A stretch of 64,000 nt of DNA from Bacterioplanoides sp965219715 (GTDB lineage: Bacteria; Pseudomonadota; Gammaproteobacteria; Pseudomonadales; Oceanobacteraceae), in assembly GCF_965219715.1 (NCBI RefSeq), contig NZ_OZ244785.1, forward strand, positions 4,216,001 through 4,280,000. The letters run 5' to 3'. The notes below the pieces were generated by a model that did not search any database, was not told the origin of the DNA, and worked only from the letters and a program-made list of their open reading frames with translations. The position numbers and the translations under genes were made by a program. Shown here one piece after another: positions 16,487 to 25,704 of the stretch; the first letter of the stretch is position 1, and each line of letters begins with the position of its first letter.

Positions 16487-18040
16487 CTAATCTGGAAATT
16501 GCTCGCGTATCTGCGCAACTCGGTCGATATTATCCAGCAGTATGCGCACCAGCTCCGGATCAAACTGTTTACCGGATTGTTCTTCGATTAATTTCAGAGC
16601 TTTTTCCAGTGGCCAGGCTTCTTTGTAGCAGCGTTTACTGCCCAGTGCATCGAACACATCGGCCAGTGCAGTGATGCGACCCGCAATATGAATCTCTTCC
16701 GCTTTTAGACCTTCCGGATAGCCCTGACCGTTCCAGTGTTCATGGTGTTGACCAGCAATAATGGCACCGAGTTGCAGAATCCGGCGATCGGATTTCGACA
16801 GGATGTCTTTGCCAATAGAAGCATGGCTTTTCATGATTTCCCATTCATCGGCATCGTGTTTTCCGGGCTTATTCAGAATCTTGTCCGGAATCGCAACCTT
16901 GCCAACATCGTGTAATGGCGAAGCCAGTTTAATCAGCTCGGCCTCTGCTTCGGACAAGCCATATTCTTCCGCCAGCAAGCGCGATATTTTGGCGACACGT
17001 TTTACATGGGCACCGGTTTCTTTTGAACGCTGTTCCACCGCTTCGCCGAGCATGTACACCAGCTCGCGCTGCGTCTCGAGGATATCTTCGCGCATCAGCA
17101 GGTTTTCATAGGTGATGGCGACGTTGGTGGCGTAAATTTCCAGCAGCTGTTTATCAAGCGCTGAAGGCTCTTTGTGATATTCCACATACAGCAGACTTTC
17201 ACTGCCACGCTCTGAAGCAAAATAACCGATGTAATAGTCGTCGTAATATTGGCTGCATTGCTTTTGCATCGCGGCCTCAAAGCCAGCACGGATGTAGTCA
17301 GGCATCGAAGCAAAGCTGTCCATATCCGTGAATTCCTGCATTTCACCGGTTGCCGCCAATACACGGAAGCGTTTTTCATGCAGATTCAGGTGATCGAGTT
17401 GGGAGCTGCTGGAGCAATACAATGCGGTTTGCTCCAGGCCCAATAAATTGGTGACCTGGTCGAGGACGGCGGAGGCAAATTTACTGATTTTGCCAGCGCT
17501 GAATACCTGAGCCGATGCCTTGATAACCTGTTCCAGGCCGCGACGATGTTCGTTCAGAGTGCAAATATCGCGGTAGCTGCGCAAAGTGGCGTACATCAGG
17601 GTATTGAGCTTGGTGGTTGTCAGCTCGGTCTTGTCTTTGTAGTCATTGATGTCGTATGTGCGGATAACTTCGTGTTCCGGCGCCTGGCCTGGCTGACCGG
17701 TTCTCAGCACAATCCGGGTGTAGCGGTTGTTCAGATCTTCACGGATATAACGGGCGACGTTCAGGCCTGCATGATCCTCTTCCATGACGACATCGAGCAA
17801 TGCCATGGCGATATCGTCATTGTCACGCATGATTTGTTTGGCTTCTTCACCGCTGTAGGCACTGATCAGTTCGATCTTACGGCCATCGAACTGGAAACTG
17901 GTCAGCACCATGCGGGTGATGCGATGAACATCCGGTTCATCGTCTGCGATCAGAACCCTCCAGGCGGTCTTATCGGCGTTGTTAGATGGAGCTGGACGAC
18001 CTGAGTTATTGTCGTCAGCAAAGAGAAAATCATCTGGCAT
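16487..18040 (-). CDS. Response regulator with DUF3369 and HD-GYP domain
   Basis: A 517-residue predicted cyclic-di-GMP phosphodiesterase. Order: receiver (ADDEPD acidic pocket, phospho-acceptor Asp in ALLDVVMEE), a GAF-like DUF3369 domain, then an HD-GYP domain. The last has HDVGK metal ligands, HHEHWNGQGYP (the GYP motif) and later DVFDALGSKRCYKE. All metal-binding His/Asp landmarks appear intact, so activity is likely. I chose the ATG at 18040 because GGAG lies six bases before it; the GTG at 18082 has no ribosome site. No cognate kinase is nearby. Likely targets are motility or biofilm, but that is inferred from the family. Confidence 0.88.
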   Translation of the reverse strand: MPDDFLFADDNNSGRPAPSNNADKTAWRVLIADDEPDVHRITRMVLTSFQFDGRKIELISAYSGEEAKQIMRDNDDIAMALLDVVMEEDHAGLNVARYIREDLNNRYTRIVLRTGQPGQAPEHEVIRTYDINDYKDKTELTTTKLNTLMYATLRSYRDICTLNEHRRGLEQVIKASAQVFSAGKISKFASAVLDQVTNLLGLEQTALYCSSSSQLDHLNLHEKRFRVLAATGEMQEFTDMDSFASMPDYIRAGFEAAMQKQCSQYYDDYYIGYFASERGSESLLYVEYHKEPSALDKQLLEIYATNVAITYENLLMREDILETQRELVYMLGEAVEQRSKETGAHVKRVAKISRLLAEEYGLSEAEAELIKLASPLHDVGKVAIPDKILNKPGKHDADEWEIMKSHASIGKDILSKSDRRILQLGAIIAGQHHEHWNGQGYPEGLKAEEIHIAGRITALADVFDALGSKRCYKEAWPLEKALKLIEEQSGKQFDPELVRILLDNIDRVAQIREQFPD

Positions 18041-18165
18041 ATAAGACTCCAACCTGATGTCGCTTAAGGCTGTGTGGCTCACTAGCGGTAAAATTAAGCA
18101 TTCAATTCAGTCTAGCTCAGGATAGGCGGTTTGGTGCTTCAGGAAGCAATTTGACCGGGCGAAAA

Positions 18166-18804
18166 TCACCGCGTACCAAACACCACCATGGTTTTTCCTT
18201 TAACTGAGACCAATCCCTGTTCTTCCAGATCTTTTAATACCCGGCCAACCATTTCTCGTGAGCAGCCAACAATACGGCCAATCTCCTGGCGGGTAATTTT
18301 GATTTGCATGCCATCAGGATGTGTCATGGCGTCCGGTTCTTTACTCAGATCCAGTAACGTACGCGCTACGCGTCCGGTCACATCGAGGAAAGCAAGGTCG
18401 CCGGCTTTGCGTGTGGTGCGGCTCAGGCGTTCAGCCATCTGGCGGAAAATACGGAAGATCAGTTGAGAATCCTGCTTTGCCAGTTCCTGGAACTTGTCAT
18501 AACTGATTTCAGCCACTTCGCATTCGGTTTTGGCTTTTACCCAGGCCGTACGCTCTTGTTGTTCTTCATCGAACAGGCCCATTTCGCCGAAAAAGTCGCC
18601 TTCGTTGAGGTAAGCCATGATCATTTCACGGCCATCGCTGTCTTCGATAAATACGGTGACAGAGCCTTTAATCAGGTAATACAGGGTGCTGCTTTCTTCA
18701 CCCGCGTAAATCAGGGTGCTGCGCGCCGGATAACGGCGGCGGTGACAATGAGATAAAAAGTCTTCCAGATGTTGGTGTTTCGGGATGATTGGAGGAAGGC
18801 TCAT
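18166..18804 (-). CDS. crp: cAMP receptor protein (CRP/Vfr)
   Basis: A 212-residue global regulator. The cyclic-nucleotide domain has GDFFGEMGLFDEEQQERTAWV (split here: FGEMGLF then ERTAWV), the phosphate-binding Glu-Arg pair of CRP/Vfr. The C-terminal winged helix has ITRQEIGRIVGCSREMVGR, nearly identical in pattern to CRP and Vfr. The start at 18804 (MSLPPII) fits the family; the ATG at 18822 adds six unlikely residues. It is divergent from osmC and speD, the same order I recall for vfr, PA0653 and speD in P. aeruginosa, which favours orthology with Vfr. Confidence 0.92.
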   Translation of the reverse strand: MSLPPIIPKHQHLEDFLSHCHRRRYPARSTLIYAGEESSTLYYLIKGSVTVFIEDSDGREMIMAYLNEGDFFGEMGLFDEEQQERTAWVKAKTECEVAEISYDKFQELAKQDSQLIFRIFRQMAERLSRTTRKAGDLAFLDVTGRVARTLLDLSKEPDAMTHPDGMQIKITRQEIGRIVGCSREMVGRVLKDLEEQGLVSVKGKTMVVFGTR

Positions 18805-19017
18805 AACGTGACGTCCGGTCAAAATATAGTAAGCGATTATTACTGATTATTACGACTTATAGAAGCCACAATAACATTTCGTAATCAGAGGTTGCTTTAA
18901 GCTTAGTGCAATAATCTGTTCGCTTGTGAGCGCTACAATTTTTCTTCTCCGACAATCCTGCCCTGTGGTAATCTCCGCCATCTAAGCCGGGTAGATTAAT
19001 AACACTGGAGTATTCAG

Positions 19018-19440
19018 GTGAAAGCAGCAGTAAAGTGGGTTGATAATGCCATGTTTCTGGGCGAATCAGGAAGTGGCCATAGCGTTGTCATGGATGGCCC
19101 GGAAGACCATGGCGGGCGTAACATGGGTGTACGTCCGATGGAAATGTTGTTGCTTGGCCTGGGTGGCTGTACCAGCTTCGATGTGATGAGCATTTTGTCG
19201 AAACAGCGTCAGCAGGTGGTTGACTGTGTTGCTGAAATTGAAGCTGAGCGCGCGGATGCCGTCCCGTCGGTTTTTACTAAGATTCATGTGAAATTCAAAG
19301 TAACCGGCAAGAACCTGAAGGAATCTCTGGTTGAGCGGGCAGTGAAATTGTCGGCGGAAAAATATTGTTCTGCTTCTATTATGCTGGAGCAGGGTGGAGT
19401 AGAAATCAGCCACAGCTATGTTGTGATTGAAGCAGAATAA
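19018..19440 (+). CDS. OsmC/YhfA family protein
   Basis: A 140-residue OsmC-fold protein, a family that includes thiol-dependent peroxidases. Landmarks: GGRNMGVRPMEMLLLGLGGCTSFDV with the first Cys, and EKYCSASIML with the second, the two redox cysteines of the family. Start is GTG with GGAG about eight bases upstream. It lies between crp and speD, a conserved context. The YhfA-type subgroup has no firm physiological role. Confidence 0.88.
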   Translation: MKAAVKWVDNAMFLGESGSGHSVVMDGPEDHGGRNMGVRPMEMLLLGLGGCTSFDVMSILSKQRQQVVDCVAEIEAERADAVPSVFTKIHVKFKVTGKNLKESLVERAVKLSAEKYCSASIMLEQGGVEISHSYVVIEAE

Positions 19441-19473
19441 AATCTGCAACCGTTTTAATTTGAGGATACGTTA

Positions 19474-20265
19474 TTGAACAAGAAGTTGCGTCTGCATGGT
19501 TTTAATAACCTGACCAAGTCTCTGAGTTTTAACATTTATGACATTTGTTATACCGAGACGGAAAAAGAGCGTCAGGAGTACATCGAGTACATTGATGAAC
19601 TCTACAGTGCAGATCGTTTGACTAAGATCCTGACGGATGTCGTCGATATTATCGGTGCCAATGTTCTGAATATTGCGCGTCAGGATTATGAGCCGGAAGG
19701 CGCCAGCGTGACCATTCTGATTGCGGAGCATGAAGTACCACCAACAGCTGATCTGATGGAAGAAGCACCTGGTCCGTTAAAAGATTCTGTGGTTGCCCAT
19801 CTGGATAAGAGTCACGTCACCGTTCACACCTATCCTGAAAGTCATCCGCACGGTGGCATCAGTACCTTCCGGGTCGATATCGATGTGTCTACCTGTGGTC
19901 TGATTTCGCCACTGAAAGCGCTGAATTACCTGATTCACAGTTTCGACTCTGACATCGTCACCTGTGATTACCGTGTGCGCGGTTTTACTCGGGATGTTGA
20001 CGGTGTTAAGCACTACATCGACCACGATATCAATTCGATCCAGAACTATCTCAGTGAAGATACGCAAAATGCTTATCAGATGATTGATGTGAATGTGTAT
20101 CAGGAGAATACCTTTCATACCAAAATGCTGCTGAAGGACTTTGTGCTGGATAACTATCTGTTCGGTGAAGGCTCCAAGAGCTTAACTGCGGCAGAGCGTG
20201 AGGAAGTTGAAGCTAAGGTGCGCAAGGAAATGCTGGAAATTTTCTACTCGCGCAATATGCCCTGA
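19474..20265 (+). CDS. speD: S-adenosylmethionine decarboxylase proenzyme
   Basis: A 263-residue enzyme supplying aminopropyl groups for spermidine synthesis. It is of the E. coli-like class: the N-terminus LRLHGFNNLTKSLSFNIYDI is nearly the enterobacterial sequence. The self-cleavage site that makes the pyruvoyl group is LDKSHVTVHTYPESHP, with Ser113 as the converted residue. The start is TTG, preceded by GAGG; no ATG is available at the family start position. It overlaps the next gene by one base (TGATG). Confidence 0.94.
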   Translation: MNKKLRLHGFNNLTKSLSFNIYDICYTETEKERQEYIEYIDELYSADRLTKILTDVVDIIGANVLNIARQDYEPEGASVTILIAEHEVPPTADLMEEAPGPLKDSVVAHLDKSHVTVHTYPESHPHGGISTFRVDIDVSTCGLISPLKALNYLIHSFDSDIVTCDYRVRGFTRDVDGVKHYIDHDINSIQNYLSEDTQNAYQMIDVNVYQENTFHTKMLLKDFVLDNYLFGEGSKSLTAAEREEVEAKVRKEMLEIFYSRNMP

Positions 20266-21452
20266 TGCCGGTTGGTGTTCAGGGACCAGCCATCGTCTGG
20301 TGGCTGATGTTGACTCAGGCGCTGGCACTCAGCACGGCGCCACTGATGGTGTTTGCCGGTGGTCTGATCGGCAAACAACTGCATCCTGGTCCCGGATTCG
20401 CGACCCTGCCGGTCGCTCTGATGATTGTCGGAACAGCGACTTCTGCCTTGCCAGCCGCGCGTCTGGCGCAGCGCTGGGGTCGTCGTAAGCTATTCCTGCT
20501 TGCCACTGCTATTGGTGGTGTGTCGTCATTGATTGCCGGATTTATGATTTCAGCAGGATCCTTCTGGGGATTTTCGTTATCGGCTCTGGCTTTTGGCGGT
20601 GTGATTGCTGTGATTCAGCAATCCCGGTTTGTGGCGATGGACAGCGTGACAGCAGAGCAAAAACCGGTTGCCGCCGCGCGCTTGCTGCTCGGCGGCCTGA
20701 TATCCGCGTTTCTGGGGCCGGAGTTAACGTCGCTATCGGTTCTCTGGCCTGAATATGGCTTTGCCTCAGCGTTCTGGGGCCTGGCTGCCTTATTCGTGAT
20801 CGTGATGCTGGTATTTTATTGGGTGTTGCCACCACTGCACCTGCCGCAGCAGCAAGCGAACAGCAGTGGACGACCGTTGACTCAGATCTTCTCCCAGCCA
20901 GTGTTGTGGCTGGCGGTTGCCGCTGGTGTTGGAGGTTACGGTTTGATGGCCTTTATTATGACGGCAACGCCTCTGAGTATGACCACTTTGGATGGTCACT
21001 CTGTAACGGAAGCTAAATGGGTGATTCAGAGCCATATTGCGGCGATGTTTTTGCCATCGCTGATTTCCGGCCAGCTGGTTCGGTATCTCGGCTATCACCG
21101 TATGATTTTAGCGGGAGTCATCATTTATGCAGCAACTCTGCTGGTGTCCGGTTTTGATCAGACATTGGTGCATTACTGGCTGGGGCTGATATTACTTGGG
21201 CTGGGCTGGAATCTGATGTTTGTTGCCGGCACTGCGCTGCTGCCTTTGACTTATCGGGCTGAGGAAGCCAGTCGGGTTCAGGGCGTCAATGACATGCTGG
21301 TATTCACCGCTCAGGCCTTTGGTGCGTTGGCGTCCGGAGCGGTGCTGTTGTACTTGGGCTGGCAGGGGTTGCTGCTCAGCACCATACCAGCACTGTTCAT
21401 GTTGCTGGTGCTGTTAATAAAAGTACCGGCGCATCACCTTAAGCAGAGTTAG
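20265..21452 (+). CDS. MFS transporter
   Basis: A 395-residue inner-membrane protein with about 12 helices. The MFS loop 2-3 motif is seen as LAQRWGRRKLFLLA. The substrate cannot be told from sequence. Its ATG overlaps the speD stop (TGATG), so the two are co-translated. That link hints at a polyamine or methionine-related substrate, but family members are too diverse to support this. It ends convergently with the tiny membrane protein on the other strand, with stop codons overlapping. Confidence 0.82.
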   Translation: MPVGVQGPAIVWWLMLTQALALSTAPLMVFAGGLIGKQLHPGPGFATLPVALMIVGTATSALPAARLAQRWGRRKLFLLATAIGGVSSLIAGFMISAGSFWGFSLSALAFGGVIAVIQQSRFVAMDSVTAEQKPVAAARLLLGGLISAFLGPELTSLSVLWPEYGFASAFWGLAALFVIVMLVFYWVLPPLHLPQQQANSSGRPLTQIFSQPVLWLAVAAGVGGYGLMAFIMTATPLSMTTLDGHSVTEAKWVIQSHIAAMFLPSLISGQLVRYLGYHRMILAGVIIYAATLLVSGFDQTLVHYWLGLILLGLGWNLMFVAGTALLPLTYRAEEASRVQGVNDMLVFTAQAFGALASGAVLLYLGWQGLLLSTIPALFMLLVLLIKVPAHHLKQS

Positions 21453-21577
21453 TGCTTATCGTTCAGCTGCTCCAGCAGGATTTCCTGGGGTAGCTGCGCT
21501 TTCTTTTGCTGAATCAGACAGGTGTATGCTGCGCCAAGCAGCAAAAGGGTTCCCAGCAAGCTGTATGTTGTAAGCAT
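21449..21577 (-). CDS. 42-residue single-pass membrane protein
   Basis: A short frame reading MLTTYSLLGTLLLLGAAYT then a polar tail rich in Gln, Lys and Glu, ending NDKH. One membrane helix followed by a charged cytosolic-type tail suggests a small membrane protein. A GGAGAG ribosome site sits eight bases upstream of the chosen ATG; an in-frame ATG six bases earlier is less well spaced. It is the last possible gene of the merR-rsmC-TonB receptor row, 160 bases past the receptor stop. No homologue is recognised. Confidence 0.5.
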   Translation of the reverse strand: MLTTYSLLGTLLLLGAAYTCLIQQKKAQLPQEILLEQLNDKH

Positions 21578-21739
21578 GAGCATCTCTCCACTTCATTTCT
21601 CTGAATCTTAGAAAGAAATAGGGATTTGCCCAGGCAACTTCTCTGACAGTTTCTGGTTTCACTCGAGCAGCTGAGATAACTTTCTGAAATGACTACAAAA
21701 AGAGTTTTGTAACTATATCTGGACTGAGCTGGAATCGGG

Positions 21740-23713
21740 TCAGAACTGATGATGTATCTGAGCCTGCCACCGCGGCTGCCGGTGATATCGCAATTGAGTT
21801 TGTTTATCCGATATCACCGAATCATCATCGAGTAACTGTTTAACTCCAAGGCTGAGACTCCAGCTGCGCCATTGGCGACTGAAGTACAGCTCAAACTGCT
21901 GGCCAAGCTGACTGGTTACTTTCACGTTTTCACCGTCAATATTAAGCTTCTCTTCGCTACTGCCCTGGTAACGCCAGAAAACACCGTATTGCCAGTCTGA
22001 CCAGTTTCCGTCAGCAGCCAATGTCAGACTGTATTTGGGTTGATGGGCCAGAGGCTGGCTGGAGCGTTCTGCGGTAGCACGCATAAAGGAGCTATACAGC
22101 CCCGCTTCTGCGGTTAATGCCAGGTCAGGGGAGAGCTGGATTTTACTGTCCACTTCAATCCCTCTCAGCGTTCCGCTGACTTCGCTGTTAATCGGCTGAA
22201 TAACCGTAAGGGTGGCATTATCGACTTGCTCTTGGCGGCTGATATTGAGGATGGCATTGTTGATGGTGCGCTGAAACAGGCTGAACCTGACACGCTTGTC
22301 GTTGTGGCGGTCGTGATAGTGGATGGTTGCTTCTGCGGCGCTAACCAACTCTGCCTGCAGGTTTCCGTTGCCTCGCAGTTCCACGTCTTGTTGACGAATA
22401 CGATATGGGATCCGGGCTGTCAGTTCGGGTTGTCTGACACTCTGGAATGCGCTGAACTGGAGTTCGAGCCGGTCATTGTATTGGTGCTTCAGGTGGAAGC
22501 TGGGTAGCCAATAGGTATCACCGGTGGTCTCTGAATTGGTTGATTCACTTAACTGGTCTGTCTGTTCCAGCTCGTACGTTTCCATGCGAAAGCCAGCTTC
22601 GAACCGGGTTGAATCAGTGAGATGCCAGCGATCCAGGCCGAACAAGTGGAATGACAGGTCTTCAACTTCATAGCTGAGTGCCGGCGAGTCATTGACGGTA
22701 ATTCCCTGGTCGCTTTTTACCTGTCGCCGCATGTGTTTGACATTCAGGCCGGCTTGCCAGTGATGTTCATCAACCACTTCCTGCAGGCTGGCTGTTAACT
22801 GCCAGCGGCTGTCATTCTGCTTAACTTTCAGACGTTGCAGTCGTTGGGTTTTCTTGTGAGTTTCTGCGATGAGTGAGCTCTGCCAGCGCATGTGTGACCA
22901 GTCGCTGGCGACTTGTGTCCGCCAGCGGAAGCTGTTCTCTTTGCTGCGTTGGTTTTGCAGGTTGCGGATGTTTTGGTCTACCCGACCGCTGGTACGGTTA
23001 TTCTCAGAGTTCTGCAAGTGCAGCAGGCTGCTGCTGACGTTGGTTTGGCTGGTGTCGTAGTTGTAACCCAGGTAGTAGCTATTTCGGTCATCCGCTTGCT
23101 GGCTATCCCAGTGATCATTGCCGGACGGTTGTGCCTGAGATCGGTCGATTTCCGTTGCATGCACTTTATTGCGGCTTTTCTGCCAATCGAAGGCATAGTG
23201 CAGCTGATGCTGGCCAAATGGCTGTGAGCCGTTAATGGCGGCAGCAGAATTCAGCGGCAGTGCACCGCTGTAAAGGCGTAACGAGTGATCTTGCTGGTCC
23301 TTGTGTAATACCAGGTTAATGGTTCCGGCGGCACCACCGCGAGAATCAAGATCTGCGCGGCCACTGCGGGTAACTTCAATACGCTCAATGATACTGGCGG
23401 GAATCTGGCGAGCACTGATGGCATTGTTAATGTTGTCGCCACTCAGTGGGTGACCATCAACCAGGATTGCCAGGTAGCGATTGCCCATGCCGTGCATCTG
23501 CAGTAATGGCTGCCCTTCGCTGTCTTGCTGCAGAGTAACCCCTGGAATATGAATCAACATATCGAGTGCGGTGTTGGGTTGCCAATGGCTGAAGTGCTGC
23601 GCACGGTAGTTGAACTGGTTGTAAGCTTCGTCAGGATTGGTGAGCTGTGCCCGGGTCGTTGTGGTGAATAAGCTGGCTGACAGAAAAAGCAGGAACAACA
23701 TCCGTGTTGGCAT
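21740..23713 (-). CDS. TonB-dependent outer-membrane receptor
   Basis: A 657-residue receptor with a signal peptide (ending near TTTTRA-Q), a plug domain (ALDMLIHIPGVTLQQ, LAILVDGHPLSGDNI, IERIEVTRSGRADLDSRGGAAGTINLVL) and a 22-strand type barrel ending in Phe (IHHQF). The plug is close to the N-terminus with no long signalling domain, so it is a plain transporter. The ligand (siderophore, vitamin or sugar) is not evident. It starts four bases after rsmC and so likely shares its transcript. Confidence 0.88.
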   Translation of the reverse strand: MPTRMLFLLFLSASLFTTTTRAQLTNPDEAYNQFNYRAQHFSHWQPNTALDMLIHIPGVTLQQDSEGQPLLQMHGMGNRYLAILVDGHPLSGDNINNAISARQIPASIIERIEVTRSGRADLDSRGGAAGTINLVLHKDQQDHSLRLYSGALPLNSAAAINGSQPFGQHQLHYAFDWQKSRNKVHATEIDRSQAQPSGNDHWDSQQADDRNSYYLGYNYDTSQTNVSSSLLHLQNSENNRTSGRVDQNIRNLQNQRSKENSFRWRTQVASDWSHMRWQSSLIAETHKKTQRLQRLKVKQNDSRWQLTASLQEVVDEHHWQAGLNVKHMRRQVKSDQGITVNDSPALSYEVEDLSFHLFGLDRWHLTDSTRFEAGFRMETYELEQTDQLSESTNSETTGDTYWLPSFHLKHQYNDRLELQFSAFQSVRQPELTARIPYRIRQQDVELRGNGNLQAELVSAAEATIHYHDRHNDKRVRFSLFQRTINNAILNISRQEQVDNATLTVIQPINSEVSGTLRGIEVDSKIQLSPDLALTAEAGLYSSFMRATAERSSQPLAHQPKYSLTLAADGNWSDWQYGVFWRYQGSSEEKLNIDGENVKVTSQLGQQFELYFSRQWRSWSLSLGVKQLLDDDSVISDKQTQLRYHRQPRWQAQIHHQF

Positions 23714-23717
23714 AAAG

Positions 23718-24731
23718 TTACTTCCCTTTCATCTGGCTCAGGCACAGGATTTTAAAGCCATCTTGCTGGGCCAGTATTTCAACGCTGGCAAAGCTTTGTT
23801 GCGCCCATTCTTCATAGGCCAGGTGGCGATTAGCGACGATCCATAACTGGCCGTCGGCAATCAAATGTTTTTTGGCTTGTTGGAATAATTCTTCAGCAAA
23901 ATGATAGTTAGTCTCTTTGCCCTGATGGAACGGCGGATTACTGATGATGTAATCGAAGCGACCGTCGATTTGATGCAAACCATCGCTGGCAGTCACGTCT
24001 GCGGCGAGCCCCAGACGCATGCTGTTCAGTTGTGCGCTTCGTAAGGCGAACGCATCAACATCGGCGAGAGTAACGTCCAGAGCATTTTGTTGTTGCTTCA
24101 GGCTCAGGCCGATCACGCCGCTACCACAGCCCAGGTCCAGCAACTTGCCATGTGCCGGAGCCGGTAAATGCTCCAGCAGTACACGAGTGCCGATGTCCAG
24201 TTTACCGTGGCTGAATACGCCCGGAAGCGTCATATAAGCTTGCTCATGCCAAGTAAATGACTGAGCCTGCTTCAGCCAATTAAAGTTATCGCTGCGAATC
24301 AGATCCAGCTGCCATAGCGAGCAGCGTCTCGCGCTATCAAGCTTTTCACTGTTTTGAGTAAAATCAGCGCAGGCCTTGCCAATACTTTTTCCTCCGGCGT
24401 CGTTAGCGGCAACGGCAAAACAGCGATCGGCATTACTGGAGATAAACTGAATCAGGCCTTTGGCCAGGTGTTTGGATTTCGGCCATAACACAATGATGTG
24501 ATCTGGCTGCCAGTCGAAGCAATCGTTCTGTGGCATCGCAAATTGTTTATGGTCAGGGTTGAGCTGGTTGTAGTTATTAAAGGTTTGCCAGTCCCAGGTC
24601 AGGATACGGGCATCATTTTCGACCAGTTGTTGTTGCCAGTTGCTGGCGAGTTCAGCGCCATTACCAATGATGAGCGCCCGTTTCAGAAGATCTGGGTGAC
24701 GCTGTAAAAGTTCATAGACGGGCTGGCTCAT
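23718..24731 (-). CDS. rsmC: 16S rRNA m2G1207 methyltransferase RsmC
   Basis: A 337-residue methyltransferase with the RsmC double-domain layout: a degenerate N-terminal half and a catalytic C-terminal half. The SAM-binding loop LLDLGCGSGVIGL and the guanine-N2 motif NPPFHQG are both intact. Length fits the E. coli protein (343). It modifies G1207 in 30S subunits. It overlaps the merR stop by four bases and is followed within four bases by the TonB receptor, an unusual grouping. RlmG is the nearest alternative, but that protein is longer. Confidence 0.85.
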   Translation of the reverse strand: MSQPVYELLQRHPDLLKRALIIGNGAELASNWQQQLVENDARILTWDWQTFNNYNQLNPDHKQFAMPQNDCFDWQPDHIIVLWPKSKHLAKGLIQFISSNADRCFAVAANDAGGKSIGKACADFTQNSEKLDSARRCSLWQLDLIRSDNFNWLKQAQSFTWHEQAYMTLPGVFSHGKLDIGTRVLLEHLPAPAHGKLLDLGCGSGVIGLSLKQQQNALDVTLADVDAFALRSAQLNSMRLGLAADVTASDGLHQIDGRFDYIISNPPFHQGKETNYHFAEELFQQAKKHLIADGQLWIVANRHLAYEEWAQQSFASVEILAQQDGFKILCLSQMKGK

Positions 24732-25654
24732 GCCGGAATTCCTGTTAATAAATCCCGGACCGTTAATGCCGATTCCTGAATATCTTTGGCGACGGGAATC
24801 AGATTATGAAGGGTCAGGGTGTCGTTCATAGTGCTCGGCAAACCGCTAACAAATACGGGTTTGCCGGACTCAATGGCTGCCTGCTGCAGTTGTCTGAACT
24901 GAGCTGGTTCGGCGCTTTCGGTCATCTGTACGAGACAGGCTTGCCAGGGGCCTGATGTGACCAGTTCAGTAATGTGTGAGCCATTTAAAAAGCCACTGAA
25001 ATAGTGCGGGCGCAGACCGAGTTGCTTCAGTAAGACCGCCATTAGCAGCAAAGATACTTCGTCTTTCTGGCTGAAGTTGGTGATCGCAATGGCTGCCTGC
25101 TGTTGGTTGGCAACATTGCTGTTGTCATACAAGCGGGCTGCCAGTCGTGCCTGCAAAAATGCGGAATAAAAGGCCAGTCTGGCTTTGCCTAGTTCAGTCT
25201 GGCACTGATCTTTCAACTGGTTATAAATCGGGATTAATAAAAAACGCAGCGTGATATCGACCGGGAAGTAGCGTGTGGCTTCTTCAAACACGGCGTCGAG
25301 TATCTGTTCATCAAAGTCATGGAGTGCCTGATGGAGGGTTTCACGGTAGTGCTGCCATTGGGAGGTTTGTTCTGCGCTGTTAACTTTCAGTGGCGCCGTC
25401 TCAATGCTGTTCTCATTCAGCATGGCTTGTGCCTGAGAGATAGGAATACCGCGATTGAGTAAACCAACAACCTGTTTGATCAGGCGGATGTCACCATCCG
25501 AGTAAAGACGATGGCCCTTTGCTGTACGTTTGGGGCTTAACAGGTTGTAGCGGCGCTCCCAGGCACGCAGGGTAATTGCATTAACACCGGTTTGCTGAGA
25601 GACCACCCGGATGGGGAAATAGGCGGCTTGACCGTCGTTGTTGCTACTCGCCAT
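24728..25654 (-). CDS. MerR-family regulator, LitR/PplR-like without B12 ligand
   Basis: A 308-residue regulator. Residues 14-80 are a MerR winged helix (FPIRVVSQQTGVNAITLRAW, ERRYNLLSPKR, HRLYSDGDIRLI). The rest resembles the helical plus Rossmann-like cobalamin-binding module of CarH/LitR. The expected B12 His motif (E-x-H or Q-H-E-L-G type) is replaced by SQKDEVS with Asp198, and the W-x9-EH sensing motif of CarH is not found. It therefore probably does not bind B12. It is divergent from a short LOV photoreceptor gene. In Pseudomonas putida, B12-less MerR proteins (PplR) act with a short LOV protein in light responses, a close precedent. Confidence 0.85.
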   Translation of the reverse strand: MASSNNDGQAAYFPIRVVSQQTGVNAITLRAWERRYNLLSPKRTAKGHRLYSDGDIRLIKQVVGLLNRGIPISQAQAMLNENSIETAPLKVNSAEQTSQWQHYRETLHQALHDFDEQILDAVFEEATRYFPVDITLRFLLIPIYNQLKDQCQTELGKARLAFYSAFLQARLAARLYDNSNVANQQQAAIAITNFSQKDEVSLLLMAVLLKQLGLRPHYFSGFLNGSHITELVTSGPWQACLVQMTESAEPAQFRQLQQAAIESGKPVFVSGLPSTMNDTLTLHNLIPVAKDIQESALTVRDLLTGIPA

Positions 25655-25704
25655 TCTGCACTCTTATTTTCATTCGCTATGTTGGTTGATTTTATAAGTA
25701 GTTA

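Noticed and set aside
18920..18950. CRP-like half site between crp and osmC
   Set aside because: Only one arm (TTGTGA) fits; the other lacks TCACA, so autoregulation is not supported.
21456..21662. 68-codon minus-strand frame near the MFS stop
   Set aside because: It lacks a ribosome site and protein-like composition; another frame gives a better-supported membrane protein.
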